DNA from: a virus
IMG/VR virus record: IMGVR_UViG_3300027763_000168
Span: 1 to 31,112 of that record
Reading direction: 5' to 3' (one strand)
DNA length: 31,112 bases
Part shown: positions 20,232-30,029 of the stretch, piece after piece
How positions within the stretch are numbered: position 1 is the stretch's first letter
Layout of the letters: every line of letters starts with the position of its first letter
Made by a program: the position numbers and the translations under genes
Notes under the pieces: generated by a model
The model's database searches: none
What the model saw: the letters and a program-made list of their open reading frames with translations, nothing else
What the model was told of the DNA's origin: nothing

Positions 20232-20659
20232 TATCTTGCTCCTTTAGATTTGCCGCCAATAGACCTTGGCTGAGACATACCCGTATTATCTCTTGAATTG
20301 ATAGTATTTGGGTAAGCATTAGGTTGACCCATTGCTGGTTGCCCACCTTGACCAGGGAAAGTAATAGCGCCCTGTGCCCCTTGGCCTTTGCCTTGTGACA
20401 TTTGGCCTTGCATCTTTTGCGTTTGGCCTACCATTGAATCAACCCCAGAAGCACCTACAGGAGTATCTACATTAGGCGCACCCATAGGCATATCCATCTG
20501 CTGAACAGGTTGCTGTGGGAATCTCCTCATCATTTCTTGTTGGGCATCCATACGAGGCTGGTTAGGCGACATCTGGGCATCAGGGTTAGGCAAGCCTTGT
20601 CCTTTCCCTTGTTGGGCAGATGAGTAAGGGTTTTGGACAGAAGCTGATTGCATTCCCAT
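20231..20659 (-). CDS. Low-complexity Gln/Met/Gly/Pro-rich protein
   Basis: A 142-residue disordered protein with repeats of the type QQEMMRRFPQQP, QMDMPMGAP, GKGQG. No stable fold is expected. It is translationally coupled to the ejection-type gene after it. A scaffold, linker or minor ejection role is plausible; unassigned. Confidence 0.55.
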   Translation of the reverse strand: MGMQSASVQNPYSSAQQGKGQGLPNPDAQMSPNQPRMDAQQEMMRRFPQQPVQQMDMPMGAPNVDTPVGASGVDSMVGQTQKMQGQMSQGKGQGAQGAITFPGQGGQPAMGQPNAYPNTINSRDNTGMSQPRSIGGKSKGAR

Positions 20660-20674
20660 GATTTTTCCTTAAAA

Positions 20675-22975
20675 CTAGCCGCAAAGATAGATGCAAGCCA
20701 CTTGCTGAACATCTGTTGGCGATGAAAACGTCACCGCTTCACGGCTACGGGCAACAGTAATTGACCTTATTATGTCATCGCTTTGCTTCATGCCCTTACC
20801 AGGTATAGAAGATGTAACAATCAAATCACCTACGACAAGATTGCCATTTTCACCACACACATTAATTAAGCCTTCACCCAAAGCATTGACAAGCACCAAG
20901 GTGTTTTCTTCAAGCACTGGCTCATATTCTGGTTTGGTTATGGTAACAACTCTAATTTGCTCTACACCATGCTCAATATATGGCTCATCAATTGTAGTCT
21001 GCATATACGGGGGAACAGAACCTTCAGCCATATTGGTAAACACACCAATTGCACCTTTCATTTGAGGCGCATTAGAAAGGGCAATAAACGACAAGACATC
21101 GTTGACGTTTGGCTTTAGGTAAATAGAGGTGTCGTAGTAAATATCACCAGCAACAGGAGTTATTGTGTTTGGCAATAAGCAAAGGTGCATCCCTGTGAAT
21201 GGAGTAAATCCAACCGTAGAAACACCAGCACCAAGAACATATAACCCGTTTGTTGGACCGCCAACAATAATGCCCCGATCATCCGTAGTTCCGGTTGTGG
21301 ACATAATCTTGGCGGCGTAATTTGTGGACCCGTCAAGATAAACCATTCGGGCATATCCAACTGTATAAGCATCAGGGTTAGCCTCGCTTGCAGAACCCCC
21401 ATAGCTCCCTCGTCTTTGCATAAAGGCGGCTTGTTGCCAACCGCCACTAGTCCCGCCAATAGTTGTGCCCAGAATTGTGTAATATGGGCTGATTGAATCA
21501 GTACCAAATGTATTGCCAAACAAGGCAGTTGAAGCATTTACCCCAAGTGCAGCAAATGCAACATTATTTACACCAGATGTGGCAAGGGCTGCTGTACCAG
21601 CATTTGTACTTCTAAAAAATCCGCAAGTAGCAATACCGTAAAGAGTTGTTCCATTACCAAACCCAAATGTATTTCCACTTTGCGTAGTGGATGTACCTTC
21701 TTGAAGGTTGTTTACAGCAACAATGTTGCCATTCAATGTAAGTTGAGAACCGTTATACGAGATGTTGTTTGTAGAATCACCAACAGCAAATGTCCCACTA
21801 TTATTGATTACAGCACCAGCACCAGACATTGATGTCCCGCTAATTGCAGGAGATGAGCCAGATTGCAGTGTCCCACGAGCGCCTAGATTATTCAAAATCA
21901 TTGTCCCAGTGGATCTGGATATGTAATATCCTGCAGTTCCCCAAGTGCCAGGCGAGGCAAATGTTGGGGGATTTGATCCATTCCAGTTATCAGACCTGAT
22001 ATCTTGGAACACACTTGCAGCTATTGGACCCGTCCACCGTGTGGTGTTTGGTCCTACACCATTAATTGTTAATGTAGACGAGCCGTTATATTCACCTTGG
22101 ATATACCAAAGGACTTCACCAACAGATACTGTAGGGGTGGTTAATATCCATCCAGTAGGGGCAACAGGGCCTGATGTTGGAGTTGTAAATGTTGGTGTAG
22201 CAGAAGCTTGGCTTTGTGACCGATAAGCCGCTAGAAAGCTGTTTCCATTGGCTCCAGTTGGTCCATTTGCCCCGTTATAACCAACAGAACGAATAGGATA
22301 AGCAACATTAGTCCAATCCAATGTTGCTGTATTAATGCCACCAGTTTGAACAATGGTAATGGCAATTGCCCACAGATAACTACCAGGTGTTGTATTGGAC
22401 GGAACTTCAATAGACCAACCCGCAGGTGCTGTATAAGTTCCTGTAGACCAAGTATATGTTGTGGTTGTGCTTGGCCTAGTAGGCGGTGTAGATGTTGCAG
22501 TCCACTGATAGATAATAGGCGTTGCAGTAATAACAACACTTATAGCGTCAAGATCAATAGGAGTACCTGAATCTTGCAACCAAGCATAAGCAGGAGCAAC
22601 AGTGCCAACAGCAAAATCTATTTGCCGACCACCATTTACTTTGTAAAACAGGAACTTGGTTGTACCAAACCCACCAGTTACTTTGCTCCAAATATAGTCA
22701 ACAGGGTTAGTTGATTCTACAGTGTCATTACTATTTCTAATTCCATAATACTGACGGTTTGTTGGTGTGTTACTAAAATTAACAGACCCATCAAAACTAT
22801 CGGCATATTTGACAGCAATATATTTGTACAGAAACCCCACAGTTTGACCTGTAGGGCCTGAAATCTGACCCGATACAGAATCTGCTGAATAGGTTGTGTT
22901 GAAGTTGCTAAGCAGGTAATTAACTGCCTCAGAGACTTCTGAAGATGTCGGGTTACCGTCAAGAAGGAAGGGCAT
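20675..22975 (-). CDS. Receptor-binding tail fibre / tail-tip protein
   Basis: A 766-residue fibrous protein. The N-terminal part (residues 1-240) contains phage-type beta-rich domains, a GPTGANG collagen-like hinge near 240, then repeats of Ser/Thr/Gly/Asn-rich beta strands. A trimeric tip with GDIYYDTSIYL follows at about 630, and a C-terminal region ends EENTLVLVNALGEGLINVCG, GDLIVTSSIPGKGMKQSDD and CIYLCG. The last block looks like the C-terminal domain seen, from memory, on many long fibre proteins, sometimes a self-cleaving chaperone. It probably contacts the host surface. Confidence 0.75.
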   Translation of the reverse strand: MPFLLDGNPTSSEVSEAVNYLLSNFNTTYSADSVSGQISGPTGQTVGFLYKYIAVKYADSFDGSVNFSNTPTNRQYYGIRNSNDTVESTNPVDYIWSKVTGGFGTTKFLFYKVNGGRQIDFAVGTVAPAYAWLQDSGTPIDLDAISVVITATPIIYQWTATSTPPTRPSTTTTYTWSTGTYTAPAGWSIEVPSNTTPGSYLWAIAITIVQTGGINTATLDWTNVAYPIRSVGYNGANGPTGANGNSFLAAYRSQSQASATPTFTTPTSGPVAPTGWILTTPTVSVGEVLWYIQGEYNGSSTLTINGVGPNTTRWTGPIAASVFQDIRSDNWNGSNPPTFASPGTWGTAGYYISRSTGTMILNNLGARGTLQSGSSPAISGTSMSGAGAVINNSGTFAVGDSTNNISYNGSQLTLNGNIVAVNNLQEGTSTTQSGNTFGFGNGTTLYGIATCGFFRSTNAGTAALATSGVNNVAFAALGVNASTALFGNTFGTDSISPYYTILGTTIGGTSGGWQQAAFMQRRGSYGGSASEANPDAYTVGYARMVYLDGSTNYAAKIMSTTGTTDDRGIIVGGPTNGLYVLGAGVSTVGFTPFTGMHLCLLPNTITPVAGDIYYDTSIYLKPNVNDVLSFIALSNAPQMKGAIGVFTNMAEGSVPPYMQTTIDEPYIEHGVEQIRVVTITKPEYEPVLEENTLVLVNALGEGLINVCGENGNLVVGDLIVTSSIPGKGMKQSDDIIRSITVARSREAVTFSSPTDVQQVACIYLCG

Positions 22976-24603
22976 TAGAAAGCATCCTCAACAACAGTTG
23001 CTTGCCAATTAAGTGCAGTCAGATTCCATGCGTCTGTAGCGTCATTTGACTCTACCTTGACGGACACTGTACGTACATTGTTCTGCTGAGTGGTTACCCA
23101 AGGATTATCTGTAATGATGCTCACACGGCCTGTCTGACCATATGTGGTTGGCTGGGCAGTAGAGTTAGCGCCCCCAAGAGTAATGTCAATTGTGCCCGTA
23201 CCTGCGATTTCAGGCAAAACACGGTGAATATAGATTTTGGACGAGTAAGGAACAGGCCCTTGACTACCCTGTAAAACCATGTTGTTGCGCTCAAACAACG
23301 TAGGAATTGCTGCGCTATTGATAAACGAGTTACCTATTCCTGTTTGGATTAACTTACTAGAAGCACCAGCAGGAGCGTAAGTTACTGTGCGAGAGGCAAA
23401 CTTAAACACGCCGCCCGTGTAAATAGGAGCCTCTGCCCCCATACAGGCATTAGCAATGTCTTTAGGGGCATTCCAGATCTGCAAGTCATAACGATATGAC
23501 AGCATCTTGTTGCACCAGCCAGAAGATGTCAAGTCGGGGTAGTAAATCTCAATCTGGTTCTTTTGAGTATTGTTGATCATAAAAATACGATCAGAATATG
23601 TTGTAGACAGATTATTGTAGAAATAATCCCTGACCCGTTGGTTGCCTAGCGGAGCAAAGTCTGAACCATTGAAAACCCAAATGTCACGGCTGTCCACACC
23701 ATATACGTTGGTATCAGTATTAGACCAGCAGTTATTGTTAATAAGACCACGGCCCTGATTAAACAGTCGCACACCAAAAATAGGCGCTGTGCTGTTTTGA
23801 TAAGCAATTGGACTGAAAACAACTGTGTCCCAGTAGGAGCAGACATAGAAATTGCCACCAAGGAAGAAGCCATCAACAATAGGACCACGCACAGGAATTT
23901 CCTGCTCGTTAGCCACGTTAGACAAGGTAGGAACCCAAGTAGCGGGGACACCTGTATTAGCAAAAGCTTGTGACCACCGAACAGTTGTTGGGTAGTTAAT
24001 TGTCAAGCCAGAAGAGGTGTAGTCCTTGGTAATATTACCTGCAATCAGGATGTTGCCTACGTTTGGAGAGCAAAAGTTCCTGACAAACCCAGCCCGTGTA
24101 GCCGATACACCAATATCGTAATTCCACACATAGTTGTCTGGAGCGGCATCGTATTTGTATATCTCTGTTGCTGTAGGCAACAAATACATGGGAGCAGACA
24201 AACCATCATTGATAAAGAAAACACTTCCTACCCAAGAGGTAGTAATGTTGATGTCTGCTGTATAGCCTGTAAGAAAAACAGAAGGATTTGCACCCACGCC
24301 TGGGGTAATGTTGGAAATACCTGCAGAAGTAATTAGATACCAGCGACCTTGATTTGAACTGTCCCTTGTGGCAACAATGTAAACCCATTGCGTTTCACTG
24401 CGAAACCCGCCATCCATAAAGATAGGCAAATTGGGAATAGTACTTAAGATCTCTTGTTCACCATAGATTTTCTTAATGCCACGCACATCAGCCTCAACAT
24501 TACGCCCACTGTTGTATTCGTTTGGCCCTAATGCATTGCTTGGCACATCTGGTGTGAAGCTCATTTGGGGAAACGGGGTTCGTAATCTTTGGTAATCGCT
24601 CAT
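22975..24603 (-). CDS. P22 gp10-like beta-propeller tail-hub / head-completion protein
   Basis: A 542-residue beta-rich protein. Repeated strand motifs (WVYIVATRDSSNQGRWYLIT; NYVWNYDIGVSATRAGFVRN; CMGAEAPIYTGGVFKF) fit propeller blades with exposed aromatic residues. The N-terminus (MSDYQRLRTPFPQMSFTPDV) and the pattern of blades are as in packaged-DNA stabilisation proteins and tail nozzle proteins. TAATG overlap couples it to the receptor-type fibre gene. It probably joins head to tail or forms the tail nozzle. Confidence 0.65.
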   Translation of the reverse strand: MSDYQRLRTPFPQMSFTPDVPSNALGPNEYNSGRNVEADVRGIKKIYGEQEILSTIPNLPIFMDGGFRSETQWVYIVATRDSSNQGRWYLITSAGISNITPGVGANPSVFLTGYTADINITTSWVGSVFFINDGLSAPMYLLPTATEIYKYDAAPDNYVWNYDIGVSATRAGFVRNFCSPNVGNILIAGNITKDYTSSGLTINYPTTVRWSQAFANTGVPATWVPTLSNVANEQEIPVRGPIVDGFFLGGNFYVCSYWDTVVFSPIAYQNSTAPIFGVRLFNQGRGLINNNCWSNTDTNVYGVDSRDIWVFNGSDFAPLGNQRVRDYFYNNLSTTYSDRIFMINNTQKNQIEIYYPDLTSSGWCNKMLSYRYDLQIWNAPKDIANACMGAEAPIYTGGVFKFASRTVTYAPAGASSKLIQTGIGNSFINSAAIPTLFERNNMVLQGSQGPVPYSSKIYIHRVLPEIAGTGTIDITLGGANSTAQPTTYGQTGRVSIITDNPWVTTQQNNVRTVSVKVESNDATDAWNLTALNWQATVVEDAF

Positions 24604-24604
24604 G

Positions 24605-25669
24605 TTATTCCACCGTAGTAGGCTCCAACATCTGTTCTAAATTGCGAATAAGTCGGGTGTCTGTAGGGTTGAATTCTAAAGCTTTTTTACATAATTCGAC
24701 AGCTTCTTCTTTTAGCCCAAGATGCCAAGCAGCAATACTACCCAAGTCCCAAGGCTTTTCACCCCAAACTAAAGGGTCCATTGTGTACACAAGCTCTTTA
24801 TTGGTAATTGCAAGGGCTGATTTGGCGGCTGAATAAGACTCAATCCACATACTGTTGCGGTAACAGAACATAGACAGGTCAACCCAAGTCTCACGGGTGT
24901 TGGGTGCTTCAGCAACTGCCAAGCGATACCACTTCAATGCGTCCCAACCCCGACCTAATTCCTCGTGCGACTTGCCCAACAAACGCATGGCATAGGCCCG
25001 TTCATTTTGCCAAGTAGCCTGTGGCATAGCCAAGTAGGCATTTAGAGCTTTTACGGCCTCTTCCCAGCGGCTGTAAAAGGTCAATTCCCTTGCATGGTAG
25101 AACCGATTGCGGGGGCATAGTGGATCTTCTTGGATGGCAAGGTCCAACAGGGGCATATATTGCCCACGGGATTTGGTTGGATCTGGATGGTGGCTAACCA
25201 AAAGCATGTCTGTTTGGGCATAGACTTCTGTAATCCTGCCGTCAGGACGGGGATACTCATGTACAGGGTGATGCCAGTGATACCCGTGACGGTGGTGGAT
25301 TTTCTCGTAAAAGAAAGAAATCCCAGAACCCCAATCAAACTTGTACCGCAAACGGGTGGTTTCTGCTGTCCAAACACGCTCTATCTCTTCACGCCAACCA
25401 GGCTCCATGACCTCATCTAGGTCTAGGCTGATACAGACATCAAAGTCTCTTGGAATAAGCGATAGGGCGGCATCTCTGGCCTTGTCAAACCTCCAAGGGC
25501 TGATGCAGATGTCATGTACCCTTGCGCCACACTCCAAAGCCAATTTAACCGTGTCATCAGTGCTTCCGGTATCTGCTATCAGGATTAGGTCAGCATCCTT
25601 GGCAGAGTCACAAAAGCGATGAACAAACTCTTGTTCGTTCTTACTAATGGCGTAAACGGCTATCTTCAT
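24605..25669 (-). CDS. GT2 glycosyltransferase with TPR-like helical domain
   Basis: A 354-residue protein. The first 180 residues are a GT-A domain: [35 protein letters not shown] (the classic D-G-S-x-D-x-T), then LDLDE with the metal-binding D83 and D85. The region [18 protein letters not shown] is His-rich, as in related phage and bacterial enzymes. Residues 190-350 are TPR-type helix pairs ([50 protein letters not shown]). It transfers a sugar to an unknown acceptor; it may decorate the virion or alter host surface. Confidence 0.88.
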   Translation of the reverse strand: MKIAVYAISKNEQEFVHRFCDSAKDADLILIADTGSTDDTVKLALECGARVHDICISPWRFDKARDAALSLIPRDFDVCISLDLDEVMEPGWREEIERVWTAETTRLRYKFDWGSGISFFYEKIHHRHGYHWHHPVHEYPRPDGRITEVYAQTDMLLVSHHPDPTKSRGQYMPLLDLAIQEDPLCPRNRFYHARELTFYSRWEEAVKALNAYLAMPQATWQNERAYAMRLLGKSHEELGRGWDALKWYRLAVAEAPNTRETWVDLSMFCYRNSMWIESYSAAKSALAITNKELVYTMDPLVWGEKPWDLGSIAAWHLGLKEEAVELCKKALEFNPTDTRLIRNLEQMLEPTTVE

Positions 25670-25833
25670 GCTGGAGTATCTGCTGGTTCAGGTGTGTTGC
25701 CTTCAGCAAGCCATGCAAGGTAGGCTTGGTAATCTGTGTTTGCTTGGTCAAAAGGAATACATGCGTTATCCGTTGTACGAATGACAGCATTTGCTTGTCT
25801 GCCCAAAACTAAATCAATAAAAAATTTGTACAT
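25666..25833 (-). CDS. Short tail-associated or chaperone-like protein
   Basis: A 55-residue acidic protein, [20 protein letters not shown] then [20 protein letters not shown] and a Pro-rich end. The last block ([19 protein letters not shown]) is recurrent in short phage tail-associated and XkdW-type proteins. It overlaps the glycosyltransferase start and directly follows a fibre gene, fitting a fibre-assembly partner. Confidence 0.6.
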   Translation of the reverse strand: MYKFFIDLVLGRQANAVIRTTDNACIPFDQANTDYQAYLAWLAEGNTPEPADTPA

Positions 25834-27048
25834 TTATAGCTCCGAGGTTGCTGTCCAAGAGGTTTGAACTGCTTGAGTGGTGGAGGTTGTGTAGAAATAA
25901 AACCCATCAATTGCGCTGCCGCCTTGAGTGGTTGCAGCCGCACCGTCTACTTTTGTAAGAGTTGGAGCGGCTCTTTTTGTAACCTTAAATTGCGCTTGCA
26001 TTCCAAAATAAGTTGTTACAGCATTGGGTGTTGCCGCCCCAAAAAATGCACCACTGTATTCATAATACCGCTGGCAAAGTATCAACTCACGCCCATAGTC
26101 ACGAAAGTCAAAGCTGGTTGCTATTGAACCCTTTTCAAGCTGGACGCCTGTGATGTAGAAGGTAGCTCCGTTTGTGCCGACAACAGAAGTTGCGCCTGTG
26201 GCTGAACGAATATCAGAACCAGTCCATGCGCCAGCAGTACCGCTATATGTTGAACCCATACCAACACTTAACCACAAACGCAAACCAATTCCATTTGTTG
26301 CGCCAACCCATGTGCCAGAAGTATCCCCTGCAATGGTGACTGTTTTTTGTTCCCAAGTGTTTGCGGAACTGATTGTGTAACTAAATGCATAAGAACGATT
26401 TTGTGCGTTGTTTTGCAACCCCCCGCCAAATGTTCCAGTTAAGCTGGAACGAACCCAAAATGAAAAAGTAATTGTTTGTGCATTTGCTGTTCCCCAATTT
26501 AAATCGTAGAAATTAAAGCCCTCGATATATTGCCCAATGAAAAACAAATCTGTTGACCCAATGGAGTACGCAGAACTTGAAGTAACGCCAAGATAATTGG
26601 CAAACCCTACTGGTGGAGTTACAGAACCAGCATTTTGCTGAACAGTAAATTTTGAAGTTACAGACCCATATGCAAACCATCTATCAAGCGTGTATTGAAC
26701 CGAAGTGTTTTGCGTAACACTCGCCCCCGCATTCCTTTGGTCAATCACCATTGCACCATTGATGATGCGGTTTTTGAATCCAAAGGTGTTGGGTGCGCTT
26801 ACATAACCAGTTGTGGTCAGATTACCTGTAACAGTTTGATTCCCAGTAACAGTTTGATTCCCAGTAACAGTTTGATTGCCTGTAGTGCTGACAGCACCAG
26901 CAAAGGTAACACTTTGGTCAGTTCCAATGGTTACAGCCGTTGTATTGGCTCCTGTCTGAAGGACTAAAATACCCGAAGAGTCAGCACTTGACTTCAGGCC
27001 AGCCGTTCCACTGACCGTGCCGTTATCTGCACTGATGATTGTTGCCAT
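25834..27048 (-). CDS. Tail fibre protein with carbohydrate-binding-type domain
   Basis: A 404-residue protein. The N-terminal 70 residues are a virion anchor, followed by a triple tandem of NQTVTG (residues 58-75), a hinge, and from about residue 95 a beta-jelly-roll type domain (GAMVIDQRNAGASV; LDRWFAYGSVTSKFTVQQNA; FSFWVRSSLTGTF; LQLEKGSIATSF class). The domain is similar to carbohydrate-binding modules of phage fibres. It starts with MATIISADNGTVSGTAG. Confidence 0.75.
   Translation of the reverse strand: MATIISADNGTVSGTAGLKSSADSSGILVLQTGANTTAVTIGTDQSVTFAGAVSTTGNQTVTGNQTVTGNQTVTGNLTTTGYVSAPNTFGFKNRIINGAMVIDQRNAGASVTQNTSVQYTLDRWFAYGSVTSKFTVQQNAGSVTPPVGFANYLGVTSSSAYSIGSTDLFFIGQYIEGFNFYDLNWGTANAQTITFSFWVRSSLTGTFGGGLQNNAQNRSYAFSYTISSANTWEQKTVTIAGDTSGTWVGATNGIGLRLWLSVGMGSTYSGTAGAWTGSDIRSATGATSVVGTNGATFYITGVQLEKGSIATSFDFRDYGRELILCQRYYEYSGAFFGAATPNAVTTYFGMQAQFKVTKRAAPTLTKVDGAAATTQGGSAIDGFYFYTTSTTQAVQTSWTATSEL
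26825..26878 (-). repeat. Three near-identical 18-bp coding repeats
   Basis: Three consecutive 18-base units (CCAGTAACAGTTTGATTC or one to two variants) encode NQTVTG three times in the fibre. In-frame repeats of this kind are prone to gain or loss by slippage, changing shaft length. Confidence 0.8.
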
Positions 27049-27560
27049 TATTGAACTCCAACGTAATCAGGATTGTTAGGCCAAGTAACATTACCCATCA
27101 CTACCTCAAGGGCTGGCATATCAGCCGCCGCCATGATTGCAGTTACAGAATCAGCCGCCGTTGTACGGATGGATTGTCTCCAAGTATTCCACGCTGGATC
27201 AATCGGTGTGCTTGTCTCAGTAGCCTTGACCACCATCCAATCGTTAGGGAGCAACAGACTGTAGGCCGTAGCATTGATCTGTGACTTGCAATTAGCCTTG
27301 GTTTGATCCAAGTCCTTGGGGGTGCTTGTGTAAGTGACTACAACCTGACCGTCAACCAAGGCTGGCGCATTCTGCGTTACCCAGTAATAGGTATCTGACG
27401 GTGCTTGACCGTAGATCACATCGACCATGCCGATGGCAGTCTTTTCTTCAGGAGTACTGAGGTTGCACCAGTTGGCAGGGTACTGCACATCATCAAGCGT
27501 GAATGCTGTGCCCTCTGGTACAAGTTGAACGATGGTGTTGTTTTGGACGATTGCAAACAT
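27048..27560 (-). CDS. Tail fibre assembly-like / minor tail protein
   Basis: A 170-residue acidic-to-neutral protein (MFAIVQNNTIVQLVPEGTAF...). It has an N-terminal beta domain with VQYPANWCNLSTPEE and IYGQAPSDTYYWVTQNA, then helices (DQTKANCKSQINATAYSLLL; WNTWRQSIRTTAADSVTAIM) as in phage tail-fibre chaperone families. The Cys residues and the pattern P.DW...R resemble those families from memory. TAATG overlap with the fibre gene supports a partner role. Confidence 0.6.
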   Translation of the reverse strand: MFAIVQNNTIVQLVPEGTAFTLDDVQYPANWCNLSTPEEKTAIGMVDVIYGQAPSDTYYWVTQNAPALVDGQVVVTYTSTPKDLDQTKANCKSQINATAYSLLLPNDWMVVKATETSTPIDPAWNTWRQSIRTTAADSVTAIMAAADMPALEVVMGNVTWPNNPDYVGVQ

Positions 27561-27569
27561 GATTTTTCC

Positions 27570-30029
27570 TTAACGGGCCAAACTATTTTGGAACGGATTC
27601 TCTGCGAAAGCGGCGTAAATTACGGTTTGAGAAGGGTTAATTGAACCCGCAGAACTTCCACGAATTTTAAAACCGTTAGATAAAAAATCTAAATAATTTG
27701 CTGATTGTGTGCTTTCTGTGTCAACTGTATCTGCCCGTAAATTGTTTTGGGTGACGTTGTATGTATCACGGGATGAGTCATATATAAGCCAATCATATCC
27801 AGCGGTGCTAGAAACCTTGAGCATCAAATACCGTGGTCTGAACCCAAGGTACACAAACGGCCCATCTGTAGACCCGTTTCCTGTGTAGCTACCAAATGCG
27901 CTGAAGCCTTTGATTGCGGCAAAGCAATAGGCGACATAAGTTCCTGTGTTTGTATTTAATAATGACGAACCAGCATCAATAGTTAGTGTAGAACTTGATG
28001 GCGATATAAAGGTGCTACCATAATTTGCTTGACCATCAGTTGAATTTAAAAATAGGTAGTAAGAAGTGCTAGTCAGTCCTGTGTGATAAGTTGCCCAATT
28101 AGCAGTACTATTTCTTCTTTTAATTATTACCATACTAGGAGAAACACCCAAACCATGCCCAACAGTTGTTGTTCCACTTCCACCTACACCTGTATAAGTA
28201 ACAACACTACACCCGCTGGTCGTATTGGCGCTTACAGATGATGTGATAGAGCCATTGGTGTTGGATACAGCAGTGCCGCCACCTTTCCATTGCCAGCCAA
28301 TGTAGGTAACACCAGAGCCATTAAAACTATCAAAGGTTGGGTCTGTTCCATCAACAACTGTAAAGCCATTAGAATTTATAGCACTTAAATTGCCGTACAA
28401 ACCACGCCAAGTTGCATCATAATATGCTTCATCATTTGTGTTGTTTTGAACAAGAATATTGTTAATGCCTCTTACTGAATCAATAGAATAATTGTTTTGA
28501 GTAGTGCTTCTTGATTTAACCCAAACCCAATCAGGTTGAAATGATGTACTACCAACTGTATTAGCTACAGCCAATGTACCGCCATTACCCGTATAAGTTG
28601 TAGCCGCCATGTAAGCCGCACCGTTTGGAACTGTGCTTGCTGGCAGGTTGTATGTGTTCAGCGCAACAAAGCCGCTTGGTGGGGTGTAGGTAAATGGGCG
28701 TTGACCGAAGTTGATAATTCCAACATCGCCTGTGTTGTAACCGTAACCATACGGAATAACAGGGCCAGTAATCCCTGTAAAATCAGGTGTAGTTCCACTT
28801 GCGGGATTTCCACCAGCTATCCAAGTATTATTTTTGCTAAACCACATTTTTCCAGCATCAATGTCAATAGCAATACCCCATATATCGCCGCCTGTATAAG
28901 TACTAATTACCGTAAATGACGTATTATTGTTTTTATATATATTGCTACTTGATCCACTTGTAACAAGTTCCCATCCATAAGTATTGTTACCAGGTTCAAC
29001 GGTTGCTACCATAGTCAAATTATTTGACACGCCACAACCTAAATTACCCCCGCCGCCAGTACTATTTACTGTTGTAAATTCCCAATAATATTTTCCGGTT
29101 GTAATAGCAATAGATGACAAAACATTTCGGGGCGTACTTCCAGAACCAGTCCATTTTAAATTCCCGTCAGCCATTGTCATGCCCGTAGAAACGGCATTTA
29201 ACACAGCATAATTAGCCGCAGTTGCACTTGTCAGTGTCGGCACATCAGTCATCGAGTCGTATGTCGATCCCGCAGTCAGGCTAATGTTGTTGGTTACCCA
29301 GTAATTAGCATTGCCTGAGAAGTCTTTGCCCAAACCTGCATTGGATGCGGTAGTCAGCGCAGAGTTGTCTGTGAAGGGCAGGTAGAACCCGTTTGTGCCG
29401 TATGTGCCCGTGTATCGTGCGGGTTGCCATACGCCTGTGGTGTTGTTGGTTGAGCCAAACGATGATGGGGTCAGGGCTTGACCGTCAATGAAGTTGACTT
29501 CAGTAAAATATCCATCAAGGTAAAATCCAGTGGGCAAAGCAACCCTGCCAATGGAATGAGCAGTAGCGGTATTAACAATAGAACTGTAATTTAATGACGG
29601 ATCAACACTGGTGCTAAAAGAAGTTACTTGCGTTCCATTGACATAAATTTTGACACGGTTTGCCGCTGTTGCTTGCGTTGAATCAAATGCCAAAACAAGA
29701 TGATACCAAGCAGATGGATCACGAAAAACTTGTGTGGTAACTCTGCGCCATTGTTGGGTTGTTGCAACTTCTCCGCAGTCCAACTCATTGTTTGACCCAC
29801 TGTTGTTAAATATCATGAACATGTAAGATGTTGATCCGTCAACACCAAAAATGCCCATTGTTGCCGAACTGATTGCCCCCCGTTTAACCCACCCACTCCA
29901 AGTCCATGTTGTACGGTTTGAAGCACTTGCTGGCGTCCTACTCAAATACGCACTTGCGCTAGAGCGAAACCGCAATGAACGGGTTAGGTTGTAACCCGAT
30001 GGGCCAGATGATTTGGTTGCACTAAACAT
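27570..30029 (-). CDS. Large tail fibre with lectin-like LamG and SPRY-like domains
   Basis: An 819-residue fibre. Residues 20-230 form a concanavalin-like LamG domain (RTTWTWSGWVKRGA; WYHLVLAFDSTQ; VKIYVNGTQVTSF; DGYFTEVNFIDGQALTPSSF). Residues 300-430 form a SPRY-like domain (GKYYWEFTTV; YGWELVTSGSSSNIYKNN; IWGIAIDIDAGKMWFSKNN). The remainder holds repeated fibre domains with DWVWVKSRSTTQNNYSIDSV and TTTVGHGLGVSPSMVIIKRR (DUF7483-type, from memory). Such modules bind surface sugars. Its start overlaps the end of the next fibre gene. Confidence 0.8.
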   Translation of the reverse strand: MFSATKSSGPSGYNLTRSLRFRSSASAYLSRTPASASNRTTWTWSGWVKRGAISSATMGIFGVDGSTSYMFMIFNNSGSNNELDCGEVATTQQWRRVTTQVFRDPSAWYHLVLAFDSTQATAANRVKIYVNGTQVTSFSTSVDPSLNYSSIVNTATAHSIGRVALPTGFYLDGYFTEVNFIDGQALTPSSFGSTNNTTGVWQPARYTGTYGTNGFYLPFTDNSALTTASNAGLGKDFSGNANYWVTNNISLTAGSTYDSMTDVPTLTSATAANYAVLNAVSTGMTMADGNLKWTGSGSTPRNVLSSIAITTGKYYWEFTTVNSTGGGGNLGCGVSNNLTMVATVEPGNNTYGWELVTSGSSSNIYKNNNTSFTVISTYTGGDIWGIAIDIDAGKMWFSKNNTWIAGGNPASGTTPDFTGITGPVIPYGYGYNTGDVGIINFGQRPFTYTPPSGFVALNTYNLPASTVPNGAAYMAATTYTGNGGTLAVANTVGSTSFQPDWVWVKSRSTTQNNYSIDSVRGINNILVQNNTNDEAYYDATWRGLYGNLSAINSNGFTVVDGTDPTFDSFNGSGVTYIGWQWKGGGTAVSNTNGSITSSVSANTTSGCSVVTYTGVGGSGTTTVGHGLGVSPSMVIIKRRNSTANWATYHTGLTSTSYYLFLNSTDGQANYGSTFISPSSSTLTIDAGSSLLNTNTGTYVAYCFAAIKGFSAFGSYTGNGSTDGPFVYLGFRPRYLMLKVSSTAGYDWLIYDSSRDTYNVTQNNLRADTVDTESTQSANYLDFLSNGFKIRGSSAGSINPSQTVIYAAFAENPFQNSLAR

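Noticed and set aside
22600-30029. Overlapping opposite-strand frames across fibre and hub genes
   Set aside because: They follow the repetitive composition of the fibre genes and lack starts; considered shadows.
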